Positions 1-11,754 of a DNA stretch of 36,660 bases are shown here, piece by piece. The notes below the pieces were generated by a model. That model saw nothing but the letters and a program-made list of their open reading frames with translations. It did not search any database and was not told where the DNA came from. The stretch comes from Silene noctiflora. Lineage: Eukaryota > Streptophyta > Magnoliopsida > Caryophyllales > Caryophyllaceae. How positions within the stretch are numbered: the stretch's first letter is position 1; the number at the start of each line of letters is the position of its first letter. The position numbers and the translations under genes are program-made. The stretch is from the NCBI GenBank assembly GCA_009801015.1, contig VHZZ01000073.1:144421-181080 (forward strand), read 5' to 3'.

Positions 1-391
1 TTTCTGTATTTATATAGATAAGATGGGTTAAGTTAGCCTTTTAATTATATAGTATAGATATCAATTAACAAAAAAATACGAAGTAACAAATATCAACAAG
101 TTTAAAACACCAACATATATAGATGTGTACGGAGGTTTATATGACAACCATATTAAAATCAAATACCCATTGAATTGATGTATACTTATGAATTATGATT
201 ATATGGTAGTTGGATACGTGAGGTATGTTGTCTTCATGTATGTTACTGACATTACTCTGTATTATATATATATACAATATTAAAAAATCTACTTTTTTTA
301 GGACAATTTTATTTATTAAATTTGTTTCGACATCTACTCTTGTTAGGATTTCTAAAAAATTTGGTCTCTCTAATACCGCTCGAAAAGTTAC

Positions 392-396
<5 letters not shown>
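1..396. other. AT-rich intergenic DNA, no gene seen
   Basis: This stretch is AT-rich and holds only short chance ORFs. I see no exon-like coding, RNA gene or terminal repeat. It ends at a TA microsatellite. Confidence 0.6.

Positions 397-448
<52 letters not shown>
397..448. repeat. (TA)n microsatellite, about 26 units
   Basis: An uninterrupted TA dinucleotide run of about 52 bp. The tyrosine/isoleucine-rich short ORFs read through it are artefacts of the repeat. Confidence 0.97.
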
Positions 449-450
<2 letters not shown>

Positions 451-451
<1 letters not shown>

Positions 452-1245
452 AGGTCAAGCAAATTTTGAGGAGCAACAATGGTTATTTGAGACGCCGGTA
501 TACGATAAACGAATCTCAGTCGAAAATCGGATAATTTTGTAAAAGCAATGTAAAATACTTGTTTTTTTACATGATATTAGATAAGGTACCTTCAAAACCC
601 CCGAACACATGGTAGAAAAAATGGAAGAAAAAGAAACGTTGGCTGGTACGTACTTATTAACGACCCAAATTGAAGTGCAAAAAACACAGTTTTCGGAGAT
701 TCCGGGATCCCGGAATAAAAATGTCCATAATTTACACGAAGAGTTCCTCAGGTCAAGTAAAGCGCCCACACAAATTTTGAGGAGCAACATATGACATTTT
801 ACCGTGCCTATATGCGATAAACCATCAACGACTGAAAATCGGATAATCTTGAAAAATGGATTAATACGTATTGTTTCAGGCTGAAATTGAATAGGATAAC
901 TTTTGAAGCGACTCTGGACGTGTGGTAAAAAAAACGAGAGAAAAATAAATGTGGTCCGAGACACGATTTGCGGAGATTTCCGTATCCCGAAACAAAGATG
1001 TCCTGAAATGAAACCGATGGTTTCTTAGGTCAGATAAATTGGCCACACAAATTTTGAGGAACAATAATAATTATTTGAAGGGTGCCGGTATGCGATAAAC
1101 TAGTCTCGGTCAAAAATCCGATAATTGTGTAAAAATGATATAGCTTTTTAAGGGCATGAAATGGGATAAGGTAGCTCCTGATTCCTGAACTTACCCCGGG
1201 CACGTGGTACAAAACCGGAGAAAAAGAAAGGTGGTTAGTACGACC
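451..1245. repeat. Degenerate tandem repeat, about 290-bp unit, 2.7 copies
   Basis: The motif AAATTTTGAGGA(G/A)CAA recurs at 461, 772 and 1049, giving unit lengths of 311 and 277 bp. Each unit then has, in the same order, a CGATAAAC block, a GAAAATCGGATAAT-like block, a 'GTGGTA...GAGAAAAA' block and a 'CGGAGATT..CGGGATCCCGGAA'-like block. The third unit breaks off near 1245, and a short related block (a CCGGGATTTTTCCTGATAAAAATGT relative) lies near 1335. Copies have diverged by substitutions and small indels, so the array is old. I see no coding in it. It could be a remnant satellite or the internal repeats of a larger transposon cut off by the window edge. Confidence 0.8.
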
Positions 1246-1683
1246 TCCTAAATGGTTCAAAGAGAACTGAATACACAACTTTATAATATTCTATTTAGTG
1301 AATTGACTTTAGGTAGAAGGAGGACGATCTCAAGAACACCGGGATTTTTCCTGATAAAAATGTATTAACTCCTTTTCAAAAATAAAATAAAAAATGTATT
1401 AACTTCTTTGTAGAAAACAACAAAAGATGGAAAGATACCATAATACTAACTACATGACATGGTTGTGTTAACCACCATACAATTATACAAACACCAAACT
1501 CCCTTTTATCCTCTCATTTCACTCCTAATCCTCCTTACAATCTCTCCCCATTTTCCCTCTTTTTTTTTTACTTCAGTAGTATAATTTGTATAGTCAATTG
1601 AAACCTAATTCAATTGTGGAATGTTGATGAACATTTCTGTCTGTTTCTGGGTTTTTCTGGGATTTTGACTGAATGACCTCCTC

Positions 1684-4600
1684 ATGCCTTTATTAGGTTT
1701 GTTATCTCTATAAATTACATGTTTTTTTGTTCATAGAATTGCTGTTTTTTTTGGTTTTATGCTGTAAATGCAGTATAGGATGCTAAAGATTTAGTCTTTA
1801 ATAGGATATATTGTGACCCAAATGCATTAGAAGAGATATGGGCAGGTGGGTTTTCGAGTGTAGTGACGGAGCCAGGATTTGTCGTTATGGGGGGCGAATT
1901 ACTAATAGAATAGGGTAAACTAGACAAAAAAAATCAAAGATTTTAAGTAAAAATCCCGAATCTTTCTTTAGTTAGCTTCTTGACATGTGCGCCTTACGGA
2001 CACACGTTAGTAAAACCGTTCTTAATTTAGTTTTTCAGTTGGATTACAGTTGCAGTTCTTGCTTAGAAATATTGGTTTTATGGCAGAATTGTTCATTTTG
2101 TGTTTCTTTAGGCAGTCTGTAGTTAAGCGTGACAGTATAAACATTATGGTAATGTGGAACTTGTAGAAGGGTTTGACATTAACATTATGGAGAACCTATT
2201 TAATCTCAATTTGGTAAAAGGGTTTGACATTAGTCTTGTGTAAGACGGTTGTGCCATTATGCCGAACACTAATGGAGTTAGGTATCCCAGCCTTGATTAC
2301 TTGTGTCAGTTGTGTGCTATAGAACCATTTGAGGTGTTTGTTGGGCATACTATACCAGAGGCCGGAGCCTATGTATTTGGACTCTGCTAGTGGTGTTCAA
2401 TAGGGTGTACTACTTTGCCCCTGAAGAGAGAATCTGGAGGCACGTTCTCTGCGCTGAATGTAGTTTTGAAGTGTGAAATTTTAGTGTTTTATGTACTTCA
2501 GTTATGTGAGACCTAAAGCTCAAATTGTGAAAAGTTATAGAGTACTGTTTGCTTCATTTGACATTCTCTTCCGCTTCATTTTTTTGTGGGAACTTCCATT
2601 TTTGTGTCCATTGGTAATTTGGTAAAGTGATGGATTGGTAAGTGTCGGGTTGGAATTCCATGTTCATGTCCACATCGTTAGTGTCATGCTGAACACGGGC
2701 ATGGCCATAAAAGTAAGGAGTTGAAGTAATGTAGACCATCGCATCTCTATTACATCGTAGGTCTTTTTGCCTTTTTGATTCTGGATTAAGTAGTAAAGGA
2801 TTGATATCTAAGATCTCACGCACTGTCCAATTCAGCTGTTCTTTTGAGCATCTAGCTCATAGGATCAGATTATGAGTCCTGCTATTGACCCAAAAAGACT
2901 AGTGGGAAAGTGTACGTAGGTTTCTAGACAAAGTAAATGACAAGAAGCTCAATAAACGCAACGAGAATGTCCCGAATACAAATGATTTGTGGCGAAAAGA
3001 CCCGACCCTACCTAATCAAACAAAAAAGCACGTAAAGTGCCTGAATGACCAGTCCCTTACCACCAAATGACCATTTGCCAGGTTTAATTGCTTGTGTTCG
3101 TTGTTATCAGGGATAATTCCTAACTTGATCCCTGTTCTTACAATTTTGGCAGATATTGTTTTTGCACAATCCTCCATCCAGACTCATTTAGGTTACACAC
3201 GGGTGCGATTGTTTATTAATGGTAATATATCAAATTATCCTCTGTTACAACATGAGGAAAGATGGGCATCATCTCGTAAATCTTTGCAAAATACTGGAAA
3301 CTTGAACTTTGGCTTGGTTCATTTTAAGAAGTCGTGTCCTGGATTCCGTGTTAGTGCCGTGGCTACTCTTGAACCACAGTGTTTAGTCCCGAATAAAGAT
3401 ATAGAGAAGGTTAGCGATGCATTGTCATCTACTGCCGAATTAAAATCTAGAGCAGTTCAAAATGAGTCTTCAAGTGGAGGTTCAGAGGAAATTGACGAGC
3501 GAGAAAAATTGAGGCGCTTGAGAATTTCTAAAGCAAATAAAGGAAGTACACCTTGGAATAAAGGCAGAAAGCACAGCCCTGGTAAATCATTCTACTTGCT
3601 ACATTAGCTTGCTTTTACTAATCAAGCATGTTAGTGATGACTATACGAAATTGTGCAGAAACTGTTCGACGTATCAAGGAGAAGACCAAACTTGCCATGC
3701 AAAGCGCTAAGGCATGTAAGATTAATTGCAAGTTTGCTACTTTTTATATGTCTTTAGGAGCAACATGCCGTAATTAGGAGTAACCTCATTAAAATATAAA
3801 AAGTATACTGTTCCCGTTTTTTTTCGTATATGATCAAATTGACCATGTAGTCTTAGACTCTCAGGCCCTCAGTCTTTACCGTTCTTCGAGTTTCTTAAAT
3901 TGGAAAGCAAGAATAATATGGTCATATTCACTATGAATCCTGGCTTAGTTCATTGTGCCACTGGTAGTGCGGCTACACAAATTTCAAATTTATCGATTCT
4001 GCTGGAGCTATGAGCATATGATCAGTTTCATCTTTGCTTAGAGCCTCGTCATTCTAGTATGAAGTTGAATCTTGAATTGCAATCTGTACTAATGAATAGC
4101 CACTGGGTTTTATCTACCTTCACTAGGTACTCCATATCTGTTTCAAAAAAGGGGCATTTTTGTTCTTGTAATCGACTAGTTATAGCCTTATATAAGTTTG
4201 AAAGAACAATTATGTTAACCAATTCCGTTTTGGCGAATACAAATACATAAACAACTCGCTAAAATTCAGATTGAATTAATGCCAATTATCGTCAACTAAA
4301 TGAGGTGATTTATGTGATTACTTTCAGCTTTCCTTCTGTCTAATGACCCCTTCCTGATTCAGGTGAAGATGAAGTTGGCAACTATGGGCCATGCACAAAG
4401 GTGGATAAGGCATAAATCCTACACTTTTTTTAGTGTCAACTCCCTAAATATGACATGACGATACGTGTGACTTTCTTATCTTGCTAGTATATTCACTAAT
4501 TTATTCTAAAATGGTTTCTGTATCCTTTTTTTTCCTTTTCCTTATTTTGCCGGCCATATTAACGGTTTCAAATGATGATAGATGTTAGCCGACTCCAAAT

Positions 4601-6650
4601 TATTTTCGGATTTAGGCTCTCTTTTTGTTGTTGCATGTGACGTACAAGTTCAACCTTTCGTTAGTTCAAATCTTATCTTTTTGTGTCAAGTGCTTCTTAG
4701 ACTTTTAGATTGCCCTGCTCTAGCAATTTACGTGGGCAGTCGTGGTTAATCTTCTATCAGATTTCACCTCCATATTGTTTCTGTATACTTCATGTAGCCC
4801 AGAAACCAAGCTGAAAATTGCAGCCGGAGTGAGAATCGGTTGGCAGAAACGTCGTGAAATGCTCATGCTTCAACAAACCTGCCTCTTTGATTGGCAAAAT
4901 CTAATTGCTGAAGCTGCTAGAGGAGGCTTTCAGGATGAAGAAGAGCTACAGTGGGATTCCTATGATATCTTGAGCAAGCAGTTGCAACAAGAATGGTCGG
5001 AAAGTATAGAGCGTAGGAAATCCTTACCTAGACGGAAGGGTGGCAAGAGGGCACCTAAATCTCTTGAACAAAGAAGAAAGATTGCAGAAGCCATCGTCGC
5101 TAAATGGGCTGATCCTGTAAGTTTTTTCATTCTATAGCTAGTCTTTTTCTATTTAGGAACCGCCTGCCTCAAAAATCATACAACTTGTCTGCTTGAGTGA
5201 GTCTTGTATGAGACATTTGCACAAGAGAGACCAACTCGTAAATTCTACGAGTATCTAGTTTCGCTAAGAAATTTTTTTAATTTTACCTTAGGAATACCGC
5301 TCAAGGGTCTATACTGGCTTGGCTAAGCATCATGGAATATCAGAGGGTGCTGAAAGAAAGGTGAAAAAGAAGTCAAGTGGTGAGGACAAAACTAATACTT
5401 CTAGAAAGAAAAGTGAGAAAGTAAAATCCACTTCTAACAACGTGAATGTAAGTATTCCCAAACTGAAGAGAAGGGACGTCCCAAAATACAAAGATCCACT
5501 GTCTACATCCAAACTGGAAATGCTGAAGACTATTAGAGCTCAAAGAGGGGCATCAGAAACAATGAAGAACGAGGCCTTAGAGCGAGCCAAGTAAGTCTTG
5601 TACACCCAAAATGGTGTTTCTATGTATTCATGTTTTAGCCTTCTTTTTCCTTTTATGTTTATTTGTTCTGGACGTGTGTGTGTGCGTGCACGTGCGGCCT
5701 GTAGCTCCAATGATAAGGCCGCATTCCGCATATCTAAATGATAAAATGTGAAGAGCACAAGGTTTGAACATATTACTCGTCATTTCTGTTTTCTGTACAT
5801 GGGTAAATCGTAGATAATATTGATGATTCATTCGGTGTTGAGCTGTTAATTCTGGATAATCTGTCTTCGAGTTAGTCTCCTTTGAGAGAGTGTCTCGCAT
5901 ATAAATTTTTTGAGACATACAATTATTATGGGCTCTTTTTATCAATAAGGGCTATGTTTTTATCCTCAGGCTATGTTCTTAATTTCTTATTCCTCGAGAA
6001 AACTTTTTGGTCATGAGAGTCTGCATATGTGCAGGTTGCTTATAGCAGAAGCTCAAAAGGCAGCGAAAGCCCTTGAGGTTGCTGCTACAAGAAGCCCCGT
6101 TGCTAGAGCTTCCCTCATTGAGGCACACAAGCTCATCGCTGAAGCAACTCAATCAGTCAAGTCAATTGAAAACGGGGAGCTTCCTCCACAAGATAATGTC
6201 CAATCTGGGCATCAGGAGTATGCTGGAAAAGGCGGAGAAACCCTCACTGAAGATGCTGATCAGAGATACAATATCGGAGTGAACGGCAAAGAAACCATAA
6301 CAGCAAATGTAAATCAAGAATACCATAAAATGGTGAATGGTTTTGAATCTATGAAACCAAGTGAAGACCGAAATCTAGATACCGACCTCTATCAGAAGCA
6401 TACCCTTCCTACAAGCCTTGGGGGTTATATGCTTGGGCTCGGCCTAGAGAGCTTTGCAGAAATAAAAGAATGCACGGAAAAGCAGTATCCTCTCGGAAAG
6501 AATGGAGTTCCCTCTGTCAATGGATTTAAGTTGCAAAGTCATGAAGAACATGCACAGCCAACTGCGAAATCAGTGACCAAAAAATGGGTACGCGGGAGGC
6601 TTGTTGAAGTCAGGGAAGGTGTCACGAATAATGATGGTGCTTCTGATTAG
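1684..6650 (+). CDS. NUMOD3-module protein, nuclear gene, 7 coding exons, 588 aa
   Basis: Exons: 1684-1696, 3153-3581, 3659-3711, 4363-4400, 4798-5116, 5292-5590, 6035-6650; total 1,767 nt, all phases close. Exon 1 encodes only MPLL plus one base (ATG-CCT-TTA-TTA-G, donor GT at 1697). It was chosen because the acceptor TTTTGGCAG at 3152 restores the frame and the upstream 3' frame has no ATG. Residues about 134-163 hold the NUMOD3 motif (NKGSTPWNKGRKHS, then an ETVRRIKEKTK helix). A second copy is HAQSPETKLKIAAGVRIGW (about 175-193) and a weaker third is SLEQRRKIAEAIVAKWADPE near 266-285. NUMOD3 is known as a DNA-binding module of phage and organellar homing endonucleases; no GIY-YIG or HNH catalytic motif is visible here. 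The rest is Lys/Arg-rich with a helical AEAQKAAKALEVAATRSP segment. The first 70 or so residues look like an organelle transit peptide (inference). Plants have a homologous family of unclear function. Confidence 0.88.
3712..4362 (+). other. Non-canonical GC-AG intron in the NUMOD3 gene
   Basis: The exon ends ...AGC GCT AAG and the intron starts GCATGTAAG. Splicing AAG to GTG AAG ATG AAG (4363) gives ..QSAKVKMKLATMGHAQ, which keeps the NUMOD3 helix in frame. The nearby GT at 3716 would put the next 38-nt exon out of frame and read CEDEVGNYG, unlike the family. The acceptor is TTCCTGATTCAG. Confidence 0.7.
4570..4650 (+). mobile_element. SINE-like 3' end fragment
   Basis: GATGTTAGCCGACTCCAAAT...GATTTAGGCTCT...GTTGTTG resembles a 3' tail common in plant intergenic DNA, which I associate from memory with Au-like SINEs. 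An inverted relative lies at 18930-18990. It is intronic in the NUMOD3 gene. No 5' end was found. Confidence 0.35.
5695..5785 (+). mobile_element. tRNA-derived SINE relic
   Basis: A box-A-like stretch (GTAGCTCCAATGATAAGG) is followed about 55 bp later by a box-B-like ACAAGGTTTGAACA. The order and spacing fit a pol III promoter of a tRNA-derived SINE. It lies in the last intron of the NUMOD3 gene. No tail or target duplication is clear. Confidence 0.35.
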
Positions 6651-7593
6651 CTTCAAAAGATGTTCAAATTAGTGTAAACAAAGGAGATTAGCTGCCATGC
6701 TTGCTTAGAGTTCTGTAGCTCTGCAACCTGTATTGGCTCTTAAATACGGTTTACGACAATTTTGATTAATTAATACTCTGTATTTGATAGCTAGCAGAAT
6801 ATTGTTCATTGCAGGATCATGATTATAACTGTAATGTCTCCTTGGCTATGTAATTAGTTCAGCTTCATGCTCTAGATAGCTTATGTGATTATATGAAGAA
6901 ACTTGCTGTATCAGTCATAGTTTCACCGTCTCCCGTTAAATTGGTTAGATTTGAAAATCTTGTATACCTTTACGACTCCATAATAAAAGAAAACGAATGA
7001 TAAATATACTCCGTATTAAATTGAACCCATGCGACTATACGGGTGGGCTTGATCTTTTGCTGAAAGTTGAGTTAGAAGGTTGATAGTCCCTTGGCTAAGC
7101 GAAAATTTATGAAAAATATTATTCCCTTTATTCAAGCAATTCGTTTATGTCGATTTATAGAAAGTGATCATTGTAAATCTCTACAATAAACTAAACAAAC
7201 GACCCCCAAATACTAGTAAAATGCTCGTTCATCTCACATTAAGATTCTTTTATTTAAGACCTACAAAATCATATACATATCCTAACCGCGTGATAAAAAC
7301 CGCTTAATCCTAACCGCTTAATAGTTCCAACTATAATAGTTCCAATTAACCTGTGATAAAAACCGCTTAATCCAAACCGTGTCACAAAAATAATACATTT
7401 CCGTAACCAATTTAATGATCCAACTAACACGGTCAACAGTCTCAACACAAAAAAAACCCTCTTTCGCAAAACAAAACAAAAAATCTAGGGTTTATACTTT
7501 AATTAACCGCTCCTAAAACCCCAGTCCCTGAAAATCCCCAAATTTCTAGGGTTCATTCTCTCTCAATCCACATTGAAATTTCATCGTCGAATC
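6651..7593 (+). other. 3' flank of NUMOD3 gene and promoter/5'UTR of next gene
   Basis: No ORF of note. The first few hundred bases should be the 3'UTR of the upstream gene; an ATAATAAAAG tract near 6980 could serve as a polyadenylation signal. The last 100 bases, which are pyrimidine-rich with 'TCTAGGGTT' boxes, look like the 5'UTR and proximal promoter of the next gene. Between 7285 and 7385 a phrase close to 'TGATAAAAACCGCTTAATCC' is repeated imperfectly. Confidence 0.5.
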
Positions 7594-10500
7594 ATGAAAG
7601 CTAGATTAATTGCGTTTCCAGTGAAAGGAAGAACATGGTGTTTTAGCAGATGCATCGATCAATTTTTATCAAATTCAGCTCAATCTCAATCATCATCAAC
7701 AACTCCATCAACTTTTCGCGATTTATACAAATCTTTATCTTCCGATTCGAAGCCGATTACCGCCAATGCAGAACTCCTCGTCGATTTCGCCTCTAATAAA
7801 GTCTCTCTTTTCATCTCTCCTTTTTTTTTTGTTTTTTTATTATTGTTTGTATCTTTATTATTTGTACGTTGTGAATTATATCGTGCATTCGGACTACATG
7901 TCTATATTGTCGTCGCGCAGTGGCGAAGCCAAGATTTGTAGTTAGTGGACGGAAATTTGGGGAGCCAAGATTTGTAGTTAGTGGACGGAAATTTGGGGGG
8001 AGCGAAGCCAAGATTTGNCCAAGATTTGTAGTTAGTGGACGGAAATTTGGGGGGAGCGAAGCCAAGATTTTTAGTTAGTGGACGGAAATTTGGGGAGCCA
8101 AGATTTGTAGTTAGTGGACGGAAATTTGGGGGGAGCGAAGCCAAGATTTGTAGTTAGTGGACGGAAATTTGGGGAGAGCGAAGCCAAGATTTTTAGTTAG
8201 TGGACGGAAATTTGGGGGGAGGACTTTTAAGTTGTAATGCAATAAGAAAATAATTAGAAAAAATGTTTGAAATTTTAACTAAAAGTTTTTCAACTTTGGG
8301 GGTGCATCAGATTGAGCAACCGTATCATACATGAATGATTAGTCTTCAGGATATTAACACACGTTTGGATCGAAATGCTAATTCATTGTGATGAATGTCG
8401 TACATTGGTGTTCATAGTATCATACAGTATTGTGTATGGTGTAAGAATTGCTATTACGGTAGAGTAATAGTCAAGTCAACCTTATAACTAATGTACCTAG
8501 TCGCTCAGTTTTAATGGTTATGCTAAGATCTTGTTGGGCAAGATAATTGTTTGGAAACCACGTGGAATAAGAAATTTGAGTGTTTTCCGTGCTGGGTTCT
8601 TAACCGTCTGTGGAGGAATGCTGGAATATATAAGTTGTGGGGTTATGATTGCAAATGGTACATTTAGAATTAATAGGATTTTGCTGATGATATCTCTGTA
8701 GTTTTGACTTTTGAACTCGAGTCTAACCAGCTGAGAGGAATTAGAGGAGTAACTAGAGCTAATGTTCCCTGTTTCAGCAGGGAGCTATTCAGATGTAGAA
8801 TGTGTAATGTTATATGCATGTTGTGGGAAGTTTTACCTTCATAGTTTTGCCCTAGTTGTAAATTTTTACCAGTTTATTTTGTTTTAGTCCTTTTCATATG
8901 AGTTGAAAATATGCTTATTGTAGCATTGGTTCCCAGATATGAGCTACTCCTGATTTGTGCAGAATTTATCTTTCTAATTGATAGATGAACAATGCTTGGA
9001 CGGGTCTTGAGAAAGCGCCACAAGGATCTCTCAAAAACAAGATTCATGGGTACTTTAGATGTAAATTTTTCTCTTACCTGTGGTAATGTGTAAGATTACC
9101 ATAAATACCTCTCTAATCCAAGTTAATACTTGTTTGTAGTGTGGGTTTGTGGTTGCTTGCTCGAGTTAAGCCTTCGGAGATCTTCTTGAAATCTATATCT
9201 AAGGAAGTTACTGCAGTCGAAGTCACATATCCAACGAGGTGCCTTGTTTGCTCTGATGTTTCAAACAATAATTTTGATGTTCTTGCACAGTGTGTTTTTA
9301 TCGTCGTTTCTGTTGTTAAGAGATCGCTTGAGTACTCTAATTGGATATACCGACGATCTTAGACCAAGATACTGCTATGTGCCGGTATCGACTGATTTCA
9401 CGTACCCCTGAACTCATCTCCTAAAGAAAACCACTAACATCGTATGTTTGTATACTAGCACGGCCCTGATTCCACATTTAACACCGTGTTTTGGAAATCT
9501 ATTGATTGCTCCGAGGAGGGTAAGATGTACGGAGTATACACTCATCAGTGTGATCTTTTATGAAATAATTATTACCCACCAATACGAACAAAGTAAAGTC
9601 AACTGAGGTTCTGAAAGACCTGGAAATTCTTCCTCACCCCTCGGGGTGATTTCTTGAATTACAAAAATGTGTAGGGATTGACTTTCTTTAAAAAAATTTA
9701 TGGATGTGCATTTTTAATACTAAAGATTTCCAATTTTGTTTTTAATGCTGCAGTTTGAATGCAAGACTTGTACGCCGTAGATTGAGGCACATTGCTATGA
9801 GGTATTTGTTTCTGCTTGATTCTTCCTTATCTTTTTCTCTTGATGCGTTAGCTTTTTCCTTCCCCCCTTTGTCTTCTTCGCCGGCTTTTTGTTGCCATTT
9901 ATTCAACCATGGAAATGATGACTTGACACAGATTTTTACTTTCAGGAAAAATGTATATTTTCTGCACAATTATTCTCTCTTCTAATAGACTTTGATAATT
10001 CATTTCACAGTGGTTCGATCATTCACAAGAAGTACTTGTATGGCTCTGCAGTATTACTTCCTGTATCAACTGTCTTCATGGTACGAAGCATATATTTACA
10101 CCAATAAAATAATGTAGTCATGAAAACTTCTATCATTTCATGATCTTGGTCTCACTTGTTTGATGGTTAGGTTCTACCTCTGCCTAATATCCCATTCTTC
10201 TGGCTGCTTTATCGTGCATATTCCCATTGGCGTGCCTTGCAGGTGTGTACATAGTTATTTTTTGTACTAATATCCCTTGGCCTTGTTTTCCCTTTTTTTT
10301 CTTTCTTCAAGTGTCTTCTAACCATTTACATGCATCTGTTTATTTATTTCCTCCCATGAGGATGCTATCAACATTAAATCTGGCCTTACTATGATTGTTT
10401 TAGGAGACATCTTAGAAATGGCTTGATTCATCTTCTTTAATATTCCCTTCCGCTAAACAATAAATCTATTGTTCATATTATAACAGGGCAGCGAAAAGCT

Positions 10501-11131
10501 TCTTCACCTCGTCTCAGATGGCTCGGATCGTGGGGCTGATAGCACAAGAGATACTCCGAAAGACGAGAATAAACCTCAGCGTGGATATCAGGAATTGACA
10601 GCAGTGCCATTGGTAAGGAACCTAAATCTTTAGGGATCTAGTCTACTGATAGACTGTTATGTTGGATTGTTGGCCACATAAAAGTCATTTATATTCAAAA
10701 ATACACTGTCTATATTACTTTGATAGGCAACTTTAAGACTAGTACGAGAATTTGAGAGCTTGAAATAAACGAACCATGTTCTATGAAGTTGTTCCTTATG
10801 TTAGATCATTCAAATTGCATATTAATGACCAAAATACTCTTCAAAAGGCATTTGCTAATTTTCTTTTGCATTGTAATGTATTTGGGTCAATAGCATACAA
10901 TTTTACAATACTTTTGTGTGAACTGTTCAGCAAGAGACTTTCTCATCCTGATTCATGTTGAGTGACATTTTTTTTTTTAATTGTTGATAGATCTTGCGAC
11001 CATCGAAGGAACTCGAAGAACTCATACGTCGTGGTAATACTGATACTGGTCTCAGCAAAAGCATCCTAGTTGATATAAGCAAGACCTTTAACTTGAACCA
11101 GCAGCAGATTCTCAAGTATCAGAAGTTATAG
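7594..11131 (+). CDS. Mitochondrial K+/H+ exchange-related protein, 8 exons, 275 aa
   Basis: Exons: 7594-7800, 8985-9049, 9140-9238, 9754-9801, 10011-10080, 10171-10242, 10487-10612, 10991-11131; 828 nt, all GT-AG with phases closing. The product matches the plant Mit_KHE1-type family, named for a yeast protein implicated in mitochondrial K+/H+ exchange; the plant function is inferred from the family only. Landmarks: MKARLIAFPVKGRTWCF at the N-terminus, NNAWTGLEKAPQGSLKNKIHG (about 71-91), LLARVKPSEIFLKSISKEV (about 95-113), NARLVRRRLRHIAMR (about 126-140), then the most conserved segment at about 150-187 with the hydrophobic VLPLPNIPFFWLLYRAYSHW, and a charged C-terminus ending in LNQQQILKYQKL. 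There may be one or two membrane-associated segments between 150 and 180. The start is the first ATG of the open exon, after a pyrimidine-rich leader. Intron 1 (1,184 bp) carries a minisatellite. Confidence 0.9.
7918..8220. repeat. Minisatellite, 7 copies, 36-44 bp unit, in an intron
   Basis: The core AGTTAGTGGACGGAAATTTG occurs seven times between about 7939 and 8213. It is separated by either GGGAGCCAAGATTTGT or a longer GGGGGAGCGAAGCCAAGATTTKT linker, so two unit lengths alternate. One N (8018) and a broken half-unit beside it suggest an assembly uncertainty. The array is in intron 1 of the K+/H+ exchange-related gene. Reverse-strand short ORFs (SLPPNFRPLTTNL repeats) are artefacts of the array. 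Confidence 0.93.
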
Positions 11132-11754
11132 CAAGAAAGTTTGCTCTGTAGAATTTACTGTAGACTTGAAATCTCTTTCCTTCTCCGTCAGTGAAGCCAG
11201 ATTGCAATTTTTTCAAGGAAGAATTTATATACAATCCCAGTTTCGACAAATAAAGGGCTTTGGCGATCTTATCTTTTTTTTTGTTATCGTCAGACACGTG
11301 TTCTTAATTCAAGGCATCACATTTGAACTGTTACGTCTTTTCTTAGATATGTAAACGAATATGTGGAGAAATCAAGAATGTACCCGTCTCTATTTAAAGG
11401 GGTTATTGCCAAGCTTTTAACTATCGATGAATGATTTGAGCTGAACTACCATCGAAAACGACATTGATGAATGATTTTGCCAAATATATGCAGTAATAAA
11501 GGTGTTCTTTGATTTATTTTGTATACAAGCAGGTTAGTTCCTTAATGACAACAGTTTCCTTCCCGAATTTCATTGTATCAAACGATAACATGGCTGATTA
11601 ACATCGTCACTATGTTAAATAGTATACAATAGAGGTAAACTTAAATCTGTGACGGGAAGGGTAGGGAAAATGGAAAATAATGAGCAAATAAACAATATAA
11701 ATAACTTTGATTGCTCAAGCATTTGATCAGTGTTCCAAAATTCTGTACAGCCAT
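11132..11754. other. Convergent intergenic region (two 3' flanks)
   Basis: Two genes end tail to tail here, the K+/H+ exchange-related gene from the left and the receptor kinase from the right. AATAAA in plus orientation near 11250 may be the poly(A) signal of the left gene. No gene or RNA is visible between them. Confidence 0.6.

Noticed and set aside
455..1278. Overlapping reverse-strand ORFs of 62-169 codons at the window start
   Set aside because: They share phrases such as LRN, FKSYPIQF and LSHTGT because they are readings of the same 290-bp repeat, not related proteins under selection.
2554..2823. 89-codon reverse-strand ORF in intron 1 of the NUMOD3 gene
   Set aside because: The composition looks somewhat protein-like (ITSTPYFYGHARVQHD..), but I recognise no family, the frame carries no splice or promoter support, and it lies within an intron. 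It could be a transposon scrap; not enough to annotate.
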